Of a DNA stretch of 64,000 nt, positions 1 to 8,345 are shown piece after piece; position 1 is the first letter of the stretch, and every line of letters begins with the position of its first letter. A program made the translations under genes and the position numbers. The stretch spans positions 1 through 64,000 of the forward strand of contig NZ_JAIGNJ010000003.1 in NCBI RefSeq assembly GCF_019711415.1, written 5' to 3'. The stretch is from Qipengyuania vesicularis (GTDB lineage Bacteria > Pseudomonadota > Alphaproteobacteria > Sphingomonadales > Sphingomonadaceae). The notes beneath the pieces are model-generated. The model was not told where the DNA came from. It made no database searches and saw only the letters and a list, made by a program, of their open reading frames with translations.

Positions 1-326
1 GATCGCCAATGGCGGTCTCGCCTAACAGGCACGTAACCCGCAGTCACCCCCGGCCCTCGGAAGGTCCGCTATTAGGTTTGTGGCGGCTAGTCCGCTTTAC
101 GGCACGGTCCCACTCGGCAGATACGTCAGTTCATGGGTGGAAAGCGGACATCACTTTGAGATGCATTACTCACGGAGGGGTGTGATGAGCGCTTAATCGA
201 GGGTCGAAAGCCTGTAGGGTCCCGGTAAGGCGAGACCATCGCGAAGGCGAGTTAACCTATGAAATGCGCCCCGCAAGAGGCAAGTTGCTATCTTCGTAAG
301 GCGCAGAATACGCGATCTGTGAGGGA
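1..326. other. Intergenic region at left edge
   Basis: No convincing gene is seen in these 326 bases. The short open frames present have no ribosome binding site and no recognisable protein features. The stretch carries one copy of a dispersed intergenic motif (positions 133-150) that recurs near 6.1 kb and, in shorter form, near 26.2 kb. It lies downstream of the mscS-like gene, which ends at 327 on the minus strand. Confidence 0.6.
133..150 (+). repeat. Dispersed intergenic motif, copy 1 (TGGGTGGAAAGCGGACA type)
   Basis: The motif ATGGGTGG-R-AAGCGGACA here matches 6104-6121 with one substitution, and a shorter form TGGAAGCGGACA occurs at 26205-26216. Tracts containing GCGGAC or its complement GTCCGC surround each copy. 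It looks like a degraded repeat family found between genes. Its function is unknown. Confidence 0.5.
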
Positions 327-1664
327 CTATTTGGCGTCCTTGGGCAGCGACTTCACGTGCACGTCCTGCTGGGGGAAAGGCATCGCCAGGCCGCGCGCAT
401 CGAAGGCCTCTTTGACCTTCTGCGTGAGCTCGCATTTCACATCCCAATAGTCTTCGGCCTTCACCCACGGGCGGCATACGAAGTTCACCGCGCTCGCGCC
501 GAGTTCGGCGGGGCGTATATCCGCCGCAGGTTCGGACAGAACCTTCGGGTGCGCCGCGACCTGTTCCGTGAGAAGGTCCAGCACTTCCTGGATCGAGTCC
601 TCGTAAGAAGCGCCGAACTCGAGGTCCACGCGCCGCGTCTCGCTGGCTGTCGCGTTCACTATCACATTGCCCCAGACGTTTTTGTTCGGGACGACGATGA
701 TCCGGTTGTCCGGTGTCGCCACCGTGGTGCCGACCATGTTCACATTCTTTACAGTCCCGCCGACGCCGCCGACCTCAATGTAGTCGCCCTCGTCGAACGG
801 CTGGTTGATCATAATCATCAGTCCGCTCGCGAGATTGCCGAGCGTATCCTGGAACGCGAACGCAAGAATGAAGGAAGCGCCGCCGATGAGTGCGAACACA
901 GGCGTTATATCGACGTCGATCGAGGCCAGCACGACGATGATGCCGGCGAGGATGAACAGCCAGAAGAAAGCTCCGACGATGAATGCCTGCAGCAGTTTCG
1001 AAATCTTCGTAAACCTGCCGATCCAGAGCTTCACGAACCCTCTCGCAATCCGGGCTACGAGAATGATTGCCGCGACCGCGAGGAAGGCGACGAATATCCG
1101 CCAGAGTACGGCGATGCCTCCGTCAGGTCTCCCGAGCCATTCGATGAAGGAGCCCAAGAGCGCCCTTGCGGGAGCAAGCGCGGTTTCCTCGTAGAGAATG
1201 CCCTGCCGATAAGAGCGAAGCTTCTGAACCAGCTCGGGATTGCCGCCTTTGCGCTCCAGGGAGTCGACAACAAGTGTGTACCGCTCGAGCAGGCGGGCAC
1301 GCTGTTCGACGAGGCCCACGATCGCGGCGATCTTCGCCTCGTCCGACGGGTTTTCACTGCTTACGCGCTCTGCTTGCGCCCGTGCGATCTCAGCGGTTTT
1401 GCCGCGGACGAGTTGGAGCCAGGTTTCGCTGACTTCCTCCAGTTCCTCCACGGTCAACGGCACAAGCAGATGAGAAAGCTGCGCCACGGAGATATTCGGC
1501 TGGCTGGCAAGAGCGACCAGTTCGTCAGGAGCGGGTTCGGCAGGAGCCTCGGTGACATCTGGCTCCTGCCTGTCCGGTTCGGCCTCCTGTGCGAGCGTGC
1601 CTGTCGGAAACCCGAACGCCACGAAGGCCGCTATCAAAAGTGCCCATAATCTTAATGCCGACAT
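327..1664 (-). CDS. MscS-family mechanosensitive ion channel
   Basis: A membrane channel of the small-conductance mechanosensitive family, 445 residues, expected in the inner membrane as a homo-oligomer that releases solutes after osmotic downshock. A signal peptide is visible (residues 1-26, ending LAQ). A charged periplasmic helical region follows (about 45-165), then transmembrane helices near 184-206, 223-248 and 252-285. The last is the pore-lining Gly/Ala-rich helix that runs into the conserved beta domain (QPFDEGDYIEVGG, about 288-300, then PDNRIIVVPN, about 318-327). The N-terminal extension is longer than E. coli MscS (286 residues) but common in alphaproteobacteria. The next gene upstream, 1690-3033, is 25 bases away on the same strand, so the two may be co-transcribed. 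Confidence 0.9.
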   Translation of the reverse strand: MSALRLWALLIAAFVAFGFPTGTLAQEAEPDRQEPDVTEAPAEPAPDELVALASQPNISVAQLSHLLVPLTVEELEEVSETWLQLVRGKTAEIARAQAERVSSENPSDEAKIAAIVGLVEQRARLLERYTLVVDSLERKGGNPELVQKLRSYRQGILYEETALAPARALLGSFIEWLGRPDGGIAVLWRIFVAFLAVAAIILVARIARGFVKLWIGRFTKISKLLQAFIVGAFFWLFILAGIIVVLASIDVDITPVFALIGGASFILAFAFQDTLGNLASGLMIMINQPFDEGDYIEVGGVGGTVKNVNMVGTTVATPDNRIIVVPNKNVWGNVIVNATASETRRVDLEFGASYEDSIQEVLDLLTEQVAAHPKVLSEPAADIRPAELGASAVNFVCRPWVKAEDYWDVKCELTQKVKEAFDARGLAMPFPQQDVHVKSLPKDAK

Positions 1665-1689
1665 CGCTTTTCCCCCGCCGCGCTTGCTT

Positions 1690-3033
1690 TCAGTCCTTCG
1701 ACATCAGGTATTCGGCCACCGCCTGGTATGCCGGTAGCGAGGTTGGATCGATCCTTCCGTTCGCTGCTGTCGGGAACGAAGCAAATCGGACGAGCACCAT
1801 CTCGGCAGTCGGGTCGATATAGATCGTCTGGCCATGGACACCGCGAGCGGCATACGCCCCGTGCTCATTGTGGAAGGACCACCACTGGCTGGCGTAGCTG
1901 CCACCCGGCATTGTCGGGAAACCAAGGAATTTGGACGGATCGCCGCCCTGACTTATCCGCTCCGTTACCGCGGCCGGGAAAAGCCGCTTTCCATTGATGA
2001 CGCCGCCATTCAGGACGAGCTGGCCGAGCCTGCCGAGGTCCCTCAAGCTGGCAGTCAGCCCGCCACCAGCGAAGGGGACGCCCTTGCCGTCCACGGTCTG
2101 ATAAGCGGCCTGCTCTGTGCCCATTTTCGACCAGAGCCGTTCCGAGGCCAGCTGCGTCACCTCTTTCCCGGTGACGCGCGTGATGATCCAGCCAAGCATG
2201 TCCGAATTGATCGTCTTGTAGTGGAATTCATCTCCGTGGCGGCCGTCTGGCTGGACTTGCTGCAGATACTCCCAATAGCCGTTGGGACCGGTGTAGCCCT
2301 CCGGCTTGGGGAGCGGGCTCGCCGCGCGTGAGTAGACCCAGATGTCTGCGTTCGGGTCAGCGTAATTCTCGGAATATTTGACGCCGGTGGTCATATCCAT
2401 GACCTCGCGCACCGTTGCCGTGGCGAAGGCGCTGCCCTCGATCTCAGGGATGATGTCGATGACGCGTGCGGTTTCATCGAGCTGGCCCTCGGTCGCGAGG
2501 ATCTGGGCGAGGAGGCCGGTGAGTGACTTGGTCATCGACATGGCGGCATGCTTCCCGTCCTCGGTCAGGCAGCCCGAGTATTTTTCATAGACCACCCGGC
2601 CCATGTGCATGATCAGGAGCCCGTCGGTGTAGTTCGCGCCGAGCGATTCCTGCCATGTCATCTCATCGTCGGAATTCATCGGCGTGAACGTCAGCGCATC
2701 GATTTCATCCGCATATTCGCCGAGCTGGTCGGGCGGTAGGTAGGAAAGGGGAACGGGGGCGCCCAGTCCGCGGCTGATCTCCTCGGTCGGAAGGAATTCG
2801 CGCAGGTGACACACGCTCCATCTAAGGCGTGGAAAGCTGAAATAGACCGAGTCCGGTTGCGTGATGATCTTGTCTTCCGGCGGTGGCGAGCCGACCATCC
2901 ATCCCATGACCCGCGGATCGGATTCCTCCGCCGAGAGGGGGGCTTGTCCTTGCTGGGCGGCCGCCGTGGTGGCCATCCCGCCAGCAACCGACAGCGAGAG
3001 CAGGGCCCGAGAAATCTTAGAGATGCAGCGCAT
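1690..3033 (-). CDS. Serine hydrolase, beta-lactamase/class C family, exported
   Basis: A 447-residue exported protein of the class C beta-lactamase / penicillin-binding-protein-like hydrolase family. An N-terminal signal peptide ends near ATTAAAQ (residues 21-27). The catalytic SxxK motif is S166-M-T-K169. A Tyr-x-Asn-type motif lies near residues 220-224 (YSENY), and an HGQ element near the C terminus stands in for the usual KTG box. The family contains esterases, amidases and peptidases acting on periplasmic substrates, and the true substrate cannot be told from sequence. Neighbours on the same strand are an MscS channel and small exported proteins, which gives no specific pathway. Confidence 0.85.
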   Translation of the reverse strand: MRCISKISRALLSLSVAGGMATTAAAQQGQAPLSAEESDPRVMGWMVGSPPPEDKIITQPDSVYFSFPRLRWSVCHLREFLPTEEISRGLGAPVPLSYLPPDQLGEYADEIDALTFTPMNSDDEMTWQESLGANYTDGLLIMHMGRVVYEKYSGCLTEDGKHAAMSMTKSLTGLLAQILATEGQLDETARVIDIIPEIEGSAFATATVREVMDMTTGVKYSENYADPNADIWVYSRAASPLPKPEGYTGPNGYWEYLQQVQPDGRHGDEFHYKTINSDMLGWIITRVTGKEVTQLASERLWSKMGTEQAAYQTVDGKGVPFAGGGLTASLRDLGRLGQLVLNGGVINGKRLFPAAVTERISQGGDPSKFLGFPTMPGGSYASQWWSFHNEHGAYAARGVHGQTIYIDPTAEMVLVRFASFPTAANGRIDPTSLPAYQAVAEYLMSKD

Positions 3034-3057
3034 GGATTTACTCCCTGTTCAAGGCTG

Positions 3058-3507
3058 TCAGTCGTCGTCCGTCACTGCTGCGATCACCCCGACCACGGCA
3101 GCGCCGACGAGGACCCCGGTAAGGACATCCGCACCGTCATTGTCGCGGCGGTTGTAGTAGCGGCGAAGGTAGTCGTTGCGGTTCCAGTACCGCCCGTCGC
3201 GCCACCAGCGGCCGTTTCCGCGATAGAACCGGTCGTAATAATCCTCGCGGATTTCGCGGCTGACTTCCCGCCGCGCCTCGCGCCGTTCACGCGCAACCTC
3301 GCGGTTGGCGCGGCGATACTCGCGTTCGACGCATTCGCGATCCTTGCAACGCCGGATGCGCCGGTCCGCCTCGCGGCGCTCCCGGTTGACCTCGCGGTTG
3401 CCTTCACGGATTTCCCGGCGCACTTCCCAGCTCTGGGCTTGTACCTCGACCGGCATGCCGGTGAGCACGGTCGCTGCTCCGACCAACACCAATATCTTGC
3501 CGTACAT
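3058..3507 (-). CDS. Small exported Arg/Glu-rich protein
   Basis: Unrecognised 149-residue protein. It begins with a signal peptide (about residues 1-25, ending VQA). A strongly charged region rich in RRE, REV and REI repeats follows, probably a long alpha helix, holding two cysteines (CKDREC) that could form a disulfide. A Tyr/Trp/Arg-rich stretch then leads to a short hydrophobic segment (GVLVGAAVVGVIAA) and an acidic tail. Similar low-complexity exported proteins are common in Sphingomonadales and generally lack an assigned function. The stop is 24 bases from the start of the serine hydrolase, so they may share a transcript. A periplasmic or envelope location is inferred from the signal peptide only. 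Confidence 0.7.
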   Translation of the reverse strand: MYGKILVLVGAATVLTGMPVEVQAQSWEVRREIREGNREVNRERREADRRIRRCKDRECVEREYRRANREVARERREARREVSREIREDYYDRFYRGNGRWWRDGRYWNRNDYLRRYYNRRDNDGADVLTGVLVGAAVVGVIAAVTDDD

Positions 3508-3510
3508 CGC

Positions 3511-3897
3511 TCATCCTCCCTTTGCGGCGCTGCGGAATCTTTCCGAGCGGCTCTCGTATTGGCGGAGAACTTCGACACAATTCTCGTTATCGGTAATCAC
3601 GCTCGTCCCGTATCCGAAAGCGGCGGAGAACAGGAACGCCCGGTCCACGCCGAGCAACCGCGTGATCGAAGCATGGATTTCGAGCACGTCACGCTCGAAG
3701 GCGGCCTGCTGGTTCTCGGCCACGCAGCCGCGCGAGAGACCGGCGATATAGCCGAAGTTCTTCAGGCCGTTGTCGACCTGCTCCTCCTCGCTGAGCGCTT
3801 CGCCAGCATCGTCTTGCGCACTGACGGGGGACATCCCTGCGGCAGTGAGCGTGAGCGCGCCTGCCACCAGTGAATGGGTCATGAGCCTTTTCATCAT
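3511..3897 (-). CDS. Hypothetical exported protein
   Basis: Unrecognised 128-residue protein with an N-terminal signal peptide (hydrophobic residues about 8-22, cleavage probably after PVSA, before QDD). The mature part contains an acidic segment (GEALSEEEQVD), a single Cys in RGCVAE and a second Cys in ENCVEV, spaced so that a disulfide is possible. It ends 3 bases before the start of the Arg/Glu-rich exported protein, and the pair are probably co-transcribed. No family assignment is offered. The start at 3897 is favoured because it gives a complete signal peptide. Confidence 0.7.
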   Translation of the reverse strand: MMKRLMTHSLVAGALTLTAAGMSPVSAQDDAGEALSEEEQVDNGLKNFGYIAGLSRGCVAENQQAAFERDVLEIHASITRLLGVDRAFLFSAAFGYGTSVITDNENCVEVLRQYESRSERFRSAAKGG

Positions 3898-3936
3898 TCA
3901 AACTCCTCTCCTTGGGAAACCGCCTTCGCGGCGCGC

Positions 3937-5427
3937 TTAAAAATTCACGACGACGTTGACGAAACCTCCGGTCCAGCTGGGAGCGTCACCGCCGAATGCG
4001 TTCTCGATTCCCTCACCCGGGATCGAGATGCTGAAACCGCCGGTCAGGAAGATATTCGGCGTGAGCACGCGCGTGTATTCGACGAAGAAATCGTCAGCGA
4101 GGTGGTTCGCGGTGACGCCGGAAATGACGCTGCCCAGGTCATCGCTAATCTCGAGACGGGTCGCCTGGCCGAACTGGATCGGGCTTCGCTGCTCGTTCAC
4201 CCGGATGTGGGCTGCCCTCAATGTCAGGAAGTCCTTGGGGCTCGGCATGGTCCTCAGCGTCAGCTGGTGGGATTGGACGTTCGAGTTGATGAAGACCAGC
4301 GCGGCCTTCGATCCCGTCGCCCAGCTCGCCGGCGAGCCCTCGTAGTTGAGCGGGTCGAACCGCTCGAGTTCGGGCGTGTCCGGATCGTCGCCCGAGAAGG
4401 TCTGGTAGGACCAGAATAGGTCGGGGCGCCACGGCTTGTCGTTCCAGGCATGGCCGATCTTGATGCGCCCGCCCCAGGCATCGAGGCTGATCCGGTCGTT
4501 CCACTGGTAGGCCCCGTCGAGGCCGACATAGAGGCCCGGAACGGCATCAGGAGCGGGGTGGACGAGGCTGTAGAACGAAACGGCATTCAGGCCTTCGCGG
4601 CCGCCGTCGAGGAAGTCGGGCGGCCCGATGCCGCCGGGCGCGGCTTGCGGATAGGGTGCTCCCGACTGCAGGACGTTGACGTAGCTGACGCCTGCGAAGT
4701 CACCCTTGCCCCAATCGAGCCTGATGTCGCCGCCGACACTGTGCGTCTTCGTGTTGTTGGATGCGAGTTCGTTGGGGTCGATGAGGAATGCCGTGGCAGT
4801 CAGTTCCTGCCTGCGGAAGCGGGCGATGATCGTCCGCTCCCACGCTTTGCGCGGACCCAGCTTCACGGCGCCACGCTCGAAACCGTTGGAGGCGCCGTTC
4901 GAAATGAGCATGCCGGTGCCGAGCTTGAGCTCTTGCGCGCCGATCGAAAGATCGAACTGGCCCGTTTCGACAGACCCGGTCCTGAAACCGAGAAACGCCT
5001 CTTCGATCGTCACGCGCCCCGTGTTTTTCTGGTCGAAGGCATCGGTGCCGAGCGTCGCTGATGCGACTACCGAAAACCCGCCATAGATCTCACTCGAGCT
5101 GTCGAGGTCATGCGTAAGTTCGACGCCGGGCTTCGCGTAGACTTCGAGCCACTGCGTGTCGGAATCGAAATTGGCCGAGGGCGCGAAACGGTCTGCGAGG
5201 TTCCAGTAGAGGTTCTCTTCGGCAACCGCGTTGATGCCGCCTTCGAGAGTGAACTTGATCTGGGTATCGCTGTCTTCGACGGGTTCGCTATCCGGAGGTG
5301 GTTCGTCTTGACCATGCGCTACGGGGGCAAAGGCAAGACAGGCCGTCAACAGACCGACCGTAAACGGCAAATCGCGCAGGGAGCGACGAGGGCCGGTAGT
5401 CTGGCAAGCGACAGCTCGAAAATTCAT
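3937..5427 (-). CDS. Alginate-export-type outer membrane porin
   Basis: A 496-residue outer membrane beta-barrel resembling the alginate-export/AlgE-like porin family. A signal peptide ends at VAHGQ (about residues 36-40). The mature protein shows alternating hydrophobic/polar strands and ends in a barrel-type C terminus (GFVNVVVNF) with a terminal Phe. Aromatic girdle residues and Gly/Asn-rich turns occur throughout. Members of the family move anionic polysaccharides or small organic molecules. No alginate biosynthesis genes are nearby, so the substrate is unknown. A winged-helix regulator (5570-6019) is transcribed divergently from the shared 142-base gap and may control it. Confidence 0.7.
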   Translation of the reverse strand: MNFRAVACQTTGPRRSLRDLPFTVGLLTACLAFAPVAHGQDEPPPDSEPVEDSDTQIKFTLEGGINAVAEENLYWNLADRFAPSANFDSDTQWLEVYAKPGVELTHDLDSSSEIYGGFSVVASATLGTDAFDQKNTGRVTIEEAFLGFRTGSVETGQFDLSIGAQELKLGTGMLISNGASNGFERGAVKLGPRKAWERTIIARFRRQELTATAFLIDPNELASNNTKTHSVGGDIRLDWGKGDFAGVSYVNVLQSGAPYPQAAPGGIGPPDFLDGGREGLNAVSFYSLVHPAPDAVPGLYVGLDGAYQWNDRISLDAWGGRIKIGHAWNDKPWRPDLFWSYQTFSGDDPDTPELERFDPLNYEGSPASWATGSKAALVFINSNVQSHQLTLRTMPSPKDFLTLRAAHIRVNEQRSPIQFGQATRLEISDDLGSVISGVTANHLADDFFVEYTRVLTPNIFLTGGFSISIPGEGIENAFGGDAPSWTGGFVNVVVNF

Positions 5428-5569
5428 TCGCCAACTCCAAGCAAAGTGGATTCGGCGACCCGCTGACCCCTGTCTTCATCAGGCCAGCATTATTGACCAG
5501 ACCCTTATTGCCCAAAATGGGCACTCCTGTCATCATCCGCTTCTATGTAATTGAACGCAGGATAATCCC

Positions 5570-6019
5570 TTGAGCATCGCCGACGACCATTTCTCGATCC
5601 TTTGGCCTCGACACGTCGAAGGGATGATCGCCCTGCTGAGCGAGCTAAGGGAAGCCTTCGACGGTGACCTCGATGCCACCCTCATCCTCGCTGTGATTGG
5701 TGCAGCCCTCCTGCCGAAGGACGAATTGCCGATTTCGTTCAGCTATTCGGAGCTGCTCAAACAGCGCGACATCGATTTCAGAAAGCCGTTGAACACGCTG
5801 TCGATTTCCCAGGTAACGGGCATCCCGCGCGAGACAGTTCGCCGCAAACTCGCCAAAATGGAAGCAAAGTTATGGGTAGAGCGGGACGAGTGCGGCCATT
5901 GGAAAATGGGAAGGCGAGGCGCCGAGGATCTACGCCCCATGACCGAGCTCTCAATGAAATACATCTCCAGCATCGCCGAGGGGATTGATCTGGCCAGGGC
6001 GGGCACATCGAGCAACTGA
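5570..6019 (+). CDS. Winged-helix transcriptional regulator
   Basis: A 149-residue DNA-binding protein. Residues about 75-115 form a helix-turn-helix in which SISQVTGIPRETVRRKL is the probable recognition unit, followed by a wing (WVERDECGHWKM). The N-terminal 70 residues are helical and may dimerise or bind ligand. The start is TTG at 5570, with an AGGA about 8 bases upstream and no better in-frame ATG. Divergent placement next to the porin suggests it regulates that gene and itself. The family cannot be fixed from sequence alone. Confidence 0.7.
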   Translation: MSIADDHFSILWPRHVEGMIALLSELREAFDGDLDATLILAVIGAALLPKDELPISFSYSELLKQRDIDFRKPLNTLSISQVTGIPRETVRRKLAKMEAKLWVERDECGHWKMGRRGAEDLRPMTELSMKYISSIAEGIDLARAGTSSN

Positions 6020-6040
6020 GTTCTTGGCGCCAATGTCTGC

Positions 6041-6057
6041 AATCGGGTCGTTAGCGG
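6041..6057 (+). repeat. Dispersed intergenic motif AATCGGGTCGYTAGCGG, copy a
   Basis: Seventeen bases, AATCGGGTCGTTAGCGG, match 17152-17168 with one C/T change. Here the motif sits 47 bases upstream of a copy of the TGGGTGG-AAGCGGACA motif (6104-6121), so both may belong to one degraded repeat unit. The role is unknown. Confidence 0.5.
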
Positions 6058-6103
6058 CCGGTCCGCTCGTGGCACATGGCTAGCTTGGTGAGAGCGTCGC
6101 CAG

Positions 6104-6121
6104 ATGGGTGGGAAGCGGACA
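6104..6121 (+). repeat. Dispersed intergenic motif, copy 2
   Basis: ATGGGTGGGAAGCGGACA differs from the copy at 133-150 by a single base. A further AAGCGGAC lies about 28 bases downstream (near 6149). It lies in the 276-base gap between the winged-helix gene and the OsmC gene, upstream of the putative promoter element at 6174. Confidence 0.5.
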
Positions 6122-6173
6122 GTCATAGCTCTTCTGTTCAATCAAAAAAGCGGACGATCTCGTTCCGGAACTT

Positions 6174-6209
6174 TGAAACAACTGAAATGAAATACCGGTC
6201 GTTGCGGCA
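6174..6209 (+). promoter_or_regulatory. TGAAAC direct-repeat element upstream of OsmC gene
   Basis: TGAAAC (6174-6179) is followed 9 bases on by TGAAAT (6183-6188), then ACCGG (6194-6198) and GCGGCA (6204-6209). Aligned without gaps, 25 of 35 bases match the element at 6992-7026. A CG-starting hexamer (CGGTCG, 6196-6201) lies 16 bases after TGAAAC, the spacing of ECF-type sigma promoters. The element could be an ECF promoter or a direct-repeat operator for a response regulator. The OsmC start is about 87 bases downstream. Confidence 0.5.
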
Positions 6210-6295
6210 TCCAACAGAAACATGGGCGGCGCATTCATTCACTCGTTCTCCCGTCACGGTGACGGGCAGTGCAATGATTGAATGGAGACCCCCAA

Positions 6296-6874
6296 ATGAC
6301 CGATACCATGACCAAGCCCGCCCGCGTCGCCATGAACGGCGTCGATGTTCCGACTTTCGTCGCCACGCTCGGTGCAGTCGACAGCCAGCGCGAAATTGCC
6401 CGCTTCACGTTCCGTGCAAACAGCGAATGGCTGGCCGGCACGCACAGCCGCGTCGCGTTCAAGGATTTCTATGGTGCCTGTGCCGAATGCGAGCACAAGC
6501 AGACTTACACCATCGAGGGTGACCACCCCGAGGTTCTCTGCGGCACCGGCAATGCCCCGACCCCGGCTGAACTGCTGCTCGGCGCACTTTCGGCCTGCCT
6601 GACGGCGGGCATCGGCAACATCGCCTCGATGCGTCAGGTCGAACTCGAATCCGTCGAATGCACGGTCGAGGGCGATATCGATCTCAACGGCATCCTCGGC
6701 CTCGACCCGCAGGTTCGCAACGGCTTCCAGGCTGTTCGCGTTACTGTCGCCATCAAGGGCAATGCGGATGACGAAACGCTAGAAAAGATCGTGCGCCAGT
6801 CGGTTGCCCGTTCGGCCGTGTTCGACGTGATGACCAACGGCGTCCCCGTCGCGGTTGCCGCCAAGGTCGGCTGA
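6296..6874 (+). CDS. OsmC family protein
   Basis: A 192-residue OsmC/Ohr-fold protein. Family members are thiol-dependent peroxidases or related redox proteins that act as dimers in the cytoplasm. The OsmC core is visible as ELLLGALSACLTAGIGNIA, with the conserved C-terminal-type Cys in the SAC motif. Two other cysteines, in FYGACAECEHKQ, form a CxxC pair that could be the redox partner or a metal site and are not typical of classical Ohr. The start at ATG 6296 is preferred over a TTG at 6278, because GGAGA sits 7 bases upstream. A rho-independent terminator follows at 6930-6966, so the gene is probably monocistronic. Redox chemistry on an organic hydroperoxide is inferred from the family. 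Confidence 0.85.
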   Translation: MTDTMTKPARVAMNGVDVPTFVATLGAVDSQREIARFTFRANSEWLAGTHSRVAFKDFYGACAECEHKQTYTIEGDHPEVLCGTGNAPTPAELLLGALSACLTAGIGNIASMRQVELESVECTVEGDIDLNGILGLDPQVRNGFQAVRVTVAIKGNADDETLEKIVRQSVARSAVFDVMTNGVPVAVAAKVG

Positions 6875-6929
6875 CCCAAGCCCCCGAAAGTGTGGCGGCG
6901 CTCTTCGCGACCCGAGTTGCCGCAACACT

Positions 6930-6966
6930 GGCCCGTCGGTCTTCAGGACCGGCGGGCCTTCCTTTT
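6930..6966 (+). terminator. Rho-independent terminator after OsmC gene
   Basis: A 12-base stem GGCCCGTCGGTC (6930-6941), loop TTCAG and complementary GACCGGCGGGCC (6947-6958) with one G-T pair, followed by TTCCTTTT. It separates the OsmC gene from the next transcription unit. Confidence 0.85.
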
Positions 6967-6990
6967 GCCACCAGAGCTCGCTGTCGCTGC

Positions 6991-7026
6991 TGAAACCTCT
7001 GAAACACAAAACCGGATTTGGCGGCA
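6991..7026 (+). promoter_or_regulatory. TGAAAC direct-repeat element upstream of flavoprotein operon
   Basis: TGAAAC occurs at 6991-6996 and again at 7000-7005 (9-base period), followed by ACCGG (7011-7015) and GCGGCA (7021-7026). CGGATT (7013-7018) lies exactly 16 bases after the first TGAAAC. The layout matches the element before the OsmC gene base for base in spacing. It lies 58 bases before the ATG of the flavoprotein gene and just after the OsmC terminator, so it is well placed to be a promoter. Confidence 0.55.
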
Positions 7027-7083
7027 CAAGAGCGATACGTTGGCAGGCGAGAAGGGACGGACCAATTCAACGGAGTTCGTCCC

Positions 7084-8334
7084 ATGACACAGTTCATCGA
7101 TTGCCTGATTATCGGCGGAGGCCAGGCCGGTCTCGCGATGAGCCGCAGCCTGCTCGACGCAGGTATTGAGAACGTCGTGCTCGAACGTGGCAGCATTGCC
7201 AATCGCTGGAGCAAAGCGCGTTGGCCTTCGCTGCGGCTGCTGACGCCGGGCTGGATGACCCGCCTGCCCGGCCAGCAGCTGGCACGCCGCGAGGAAGGCT
7301 TTCTAGGCGCTGGCGACCTTGCCGCCCGGCTGCAGGATTATGCAGCAGGCCAGGGCCTTCCCGTCATCGAGAATATCGACGTGCTCGCGCTCGAGAAGCT
7401 GGGCGACCACTTTCGTGCCGTTACTTCGCGCGGCAGCTGGATCGCACGCAGCGTTGTCGTTGCGACCGGTGCCTGCGACCGACCGCGAATTCCGTCTTGG
7501 GGCCGCGACCTTTCGCCAAGCCTCTACCAGATTGCCTCGACCAAATATCGCGGCGCAGAACAGCTTCCCAAAGGCGGCGTTCTTGTCGTTGGGGCTTCGG
7601 CAACGGGGGTCCAACTGGCGAGCGAGATTGCGGCGTCGGGCCGCAAGACCATCCTCGCGGCAGGCAGCCACGTGCGTTCGCCGCGCCGTTATCGCGGCCG
7701 TGACCTGTTCGACTGGCTCGATGCCAGTGGCTTTCTTGCTGAGCCGACCGCGACAGGCCGCTCGCCCGCCCAGCTCATGGCCCAGCCCTCGATGCAGCTG
7801 ATCGGCAGCGATGATGATCGCGAAATCGATCTCTACAGCCTCGCGCGCCGTGGTGTGATCATTGCCGGCCATGCCTCTGGCGCGGCAGGCAGCGTCGTCG
7901 GATTTGCCGATGATCTTGCGTGCAGCCTCGCCCTTGGCGAGCGCCGCCGCCAGCGGATGCTCAGCCAGATCGACGCCTTCATCGGCTCAGCAGGCATCGA
8001 TGCTCCCGAGGACCCCGCCGCCCGCCAGAACACCGGCTTCCTCATGCCAATGAACGGCGCCATCGACCTTGCCGAGCACGGGATTTCCACCGTGCTGTGG
8101 GCGACCGGTTACCGGCGTGATTACTCCTGGATTCATTTCGATGCCTGCGATGCAGACGGCGAACTGAAGCAGGAGGGCGGCCTGTGCGACACGTCCGGCC
8201 TCTACGCGCTGGGCCTGCCTTTCATGCGCCATCGCGCATCCAGTTTCATCGACGGCGTCGGCCGCGACGCCGAAGCCCTCGCCCCCGTCATTGCCGCCCG
8301 GCTCGGAGCTTCCGACGCCCTGCAAGCAGCCTGA
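7084..8334 (+). CDS. Flavin-containing NAD(P)-dependent oxidoreductase
   Basis: A 416-residue two-dinucleotide-binding-domain flavoprotein. The first Rossmann motif (IIGGGQAGLAM, residues about 9-19) should bind FAD. The second (VVGASATGVQLA, about 175-186) should bind NAD(P)H. A late ATGYRRD motif is typical of flavin monooxygenase-like enzymes and of YhiN/CzcO-type putative monooxygenases. Start ATG 7084 is chosen over an upstream in-frame start at 7018, because the latter lies inside the putative promoter element. It begins an apparent operon with a second flavoprotein 11 bases downstream. The substrate is unknown, and a role in oxygenation or sulfur/nitrogen oxidation is only an inference from the fold. 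Confidence 0.8.
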   Translation: MTQFIDCLIIGGGQAGLAMSRSLLDAGIENVVLERGSIANRWSKARWPSLRLLTPGWMTRLPGQQLARREEGFLGAGDLAARLQDYAAGQGLPVIENIDVLALEKLGDHFRAVTSRGSWIARSVVVATGACDRPRIPSWGRDLSPSLYQIASTKYRGAEQLPKGGVLVVGASATGVQLASEIAASGRKTILAAGSHVRSPRRYRGRDLFDWLDASGFLAEPTATGRSPAQLMAQPSMQLIGSDDDREIDLYSLARRGVIIAGHASGAAGSVVGFADDLACSLALGERRRQRMLSQIDAFIGSAGIDAPEDPAARQNTGFLMPMNGAIDLAEHGISTVLWATGYRRDYSWIHFDACDADGELKQEGGLCDTSGLYALGLPFMRHRASSFIDGVGRDAEALAPVIAARLGASDALQAA

Positions 8335-8345
8335 GGAGAATAAAC

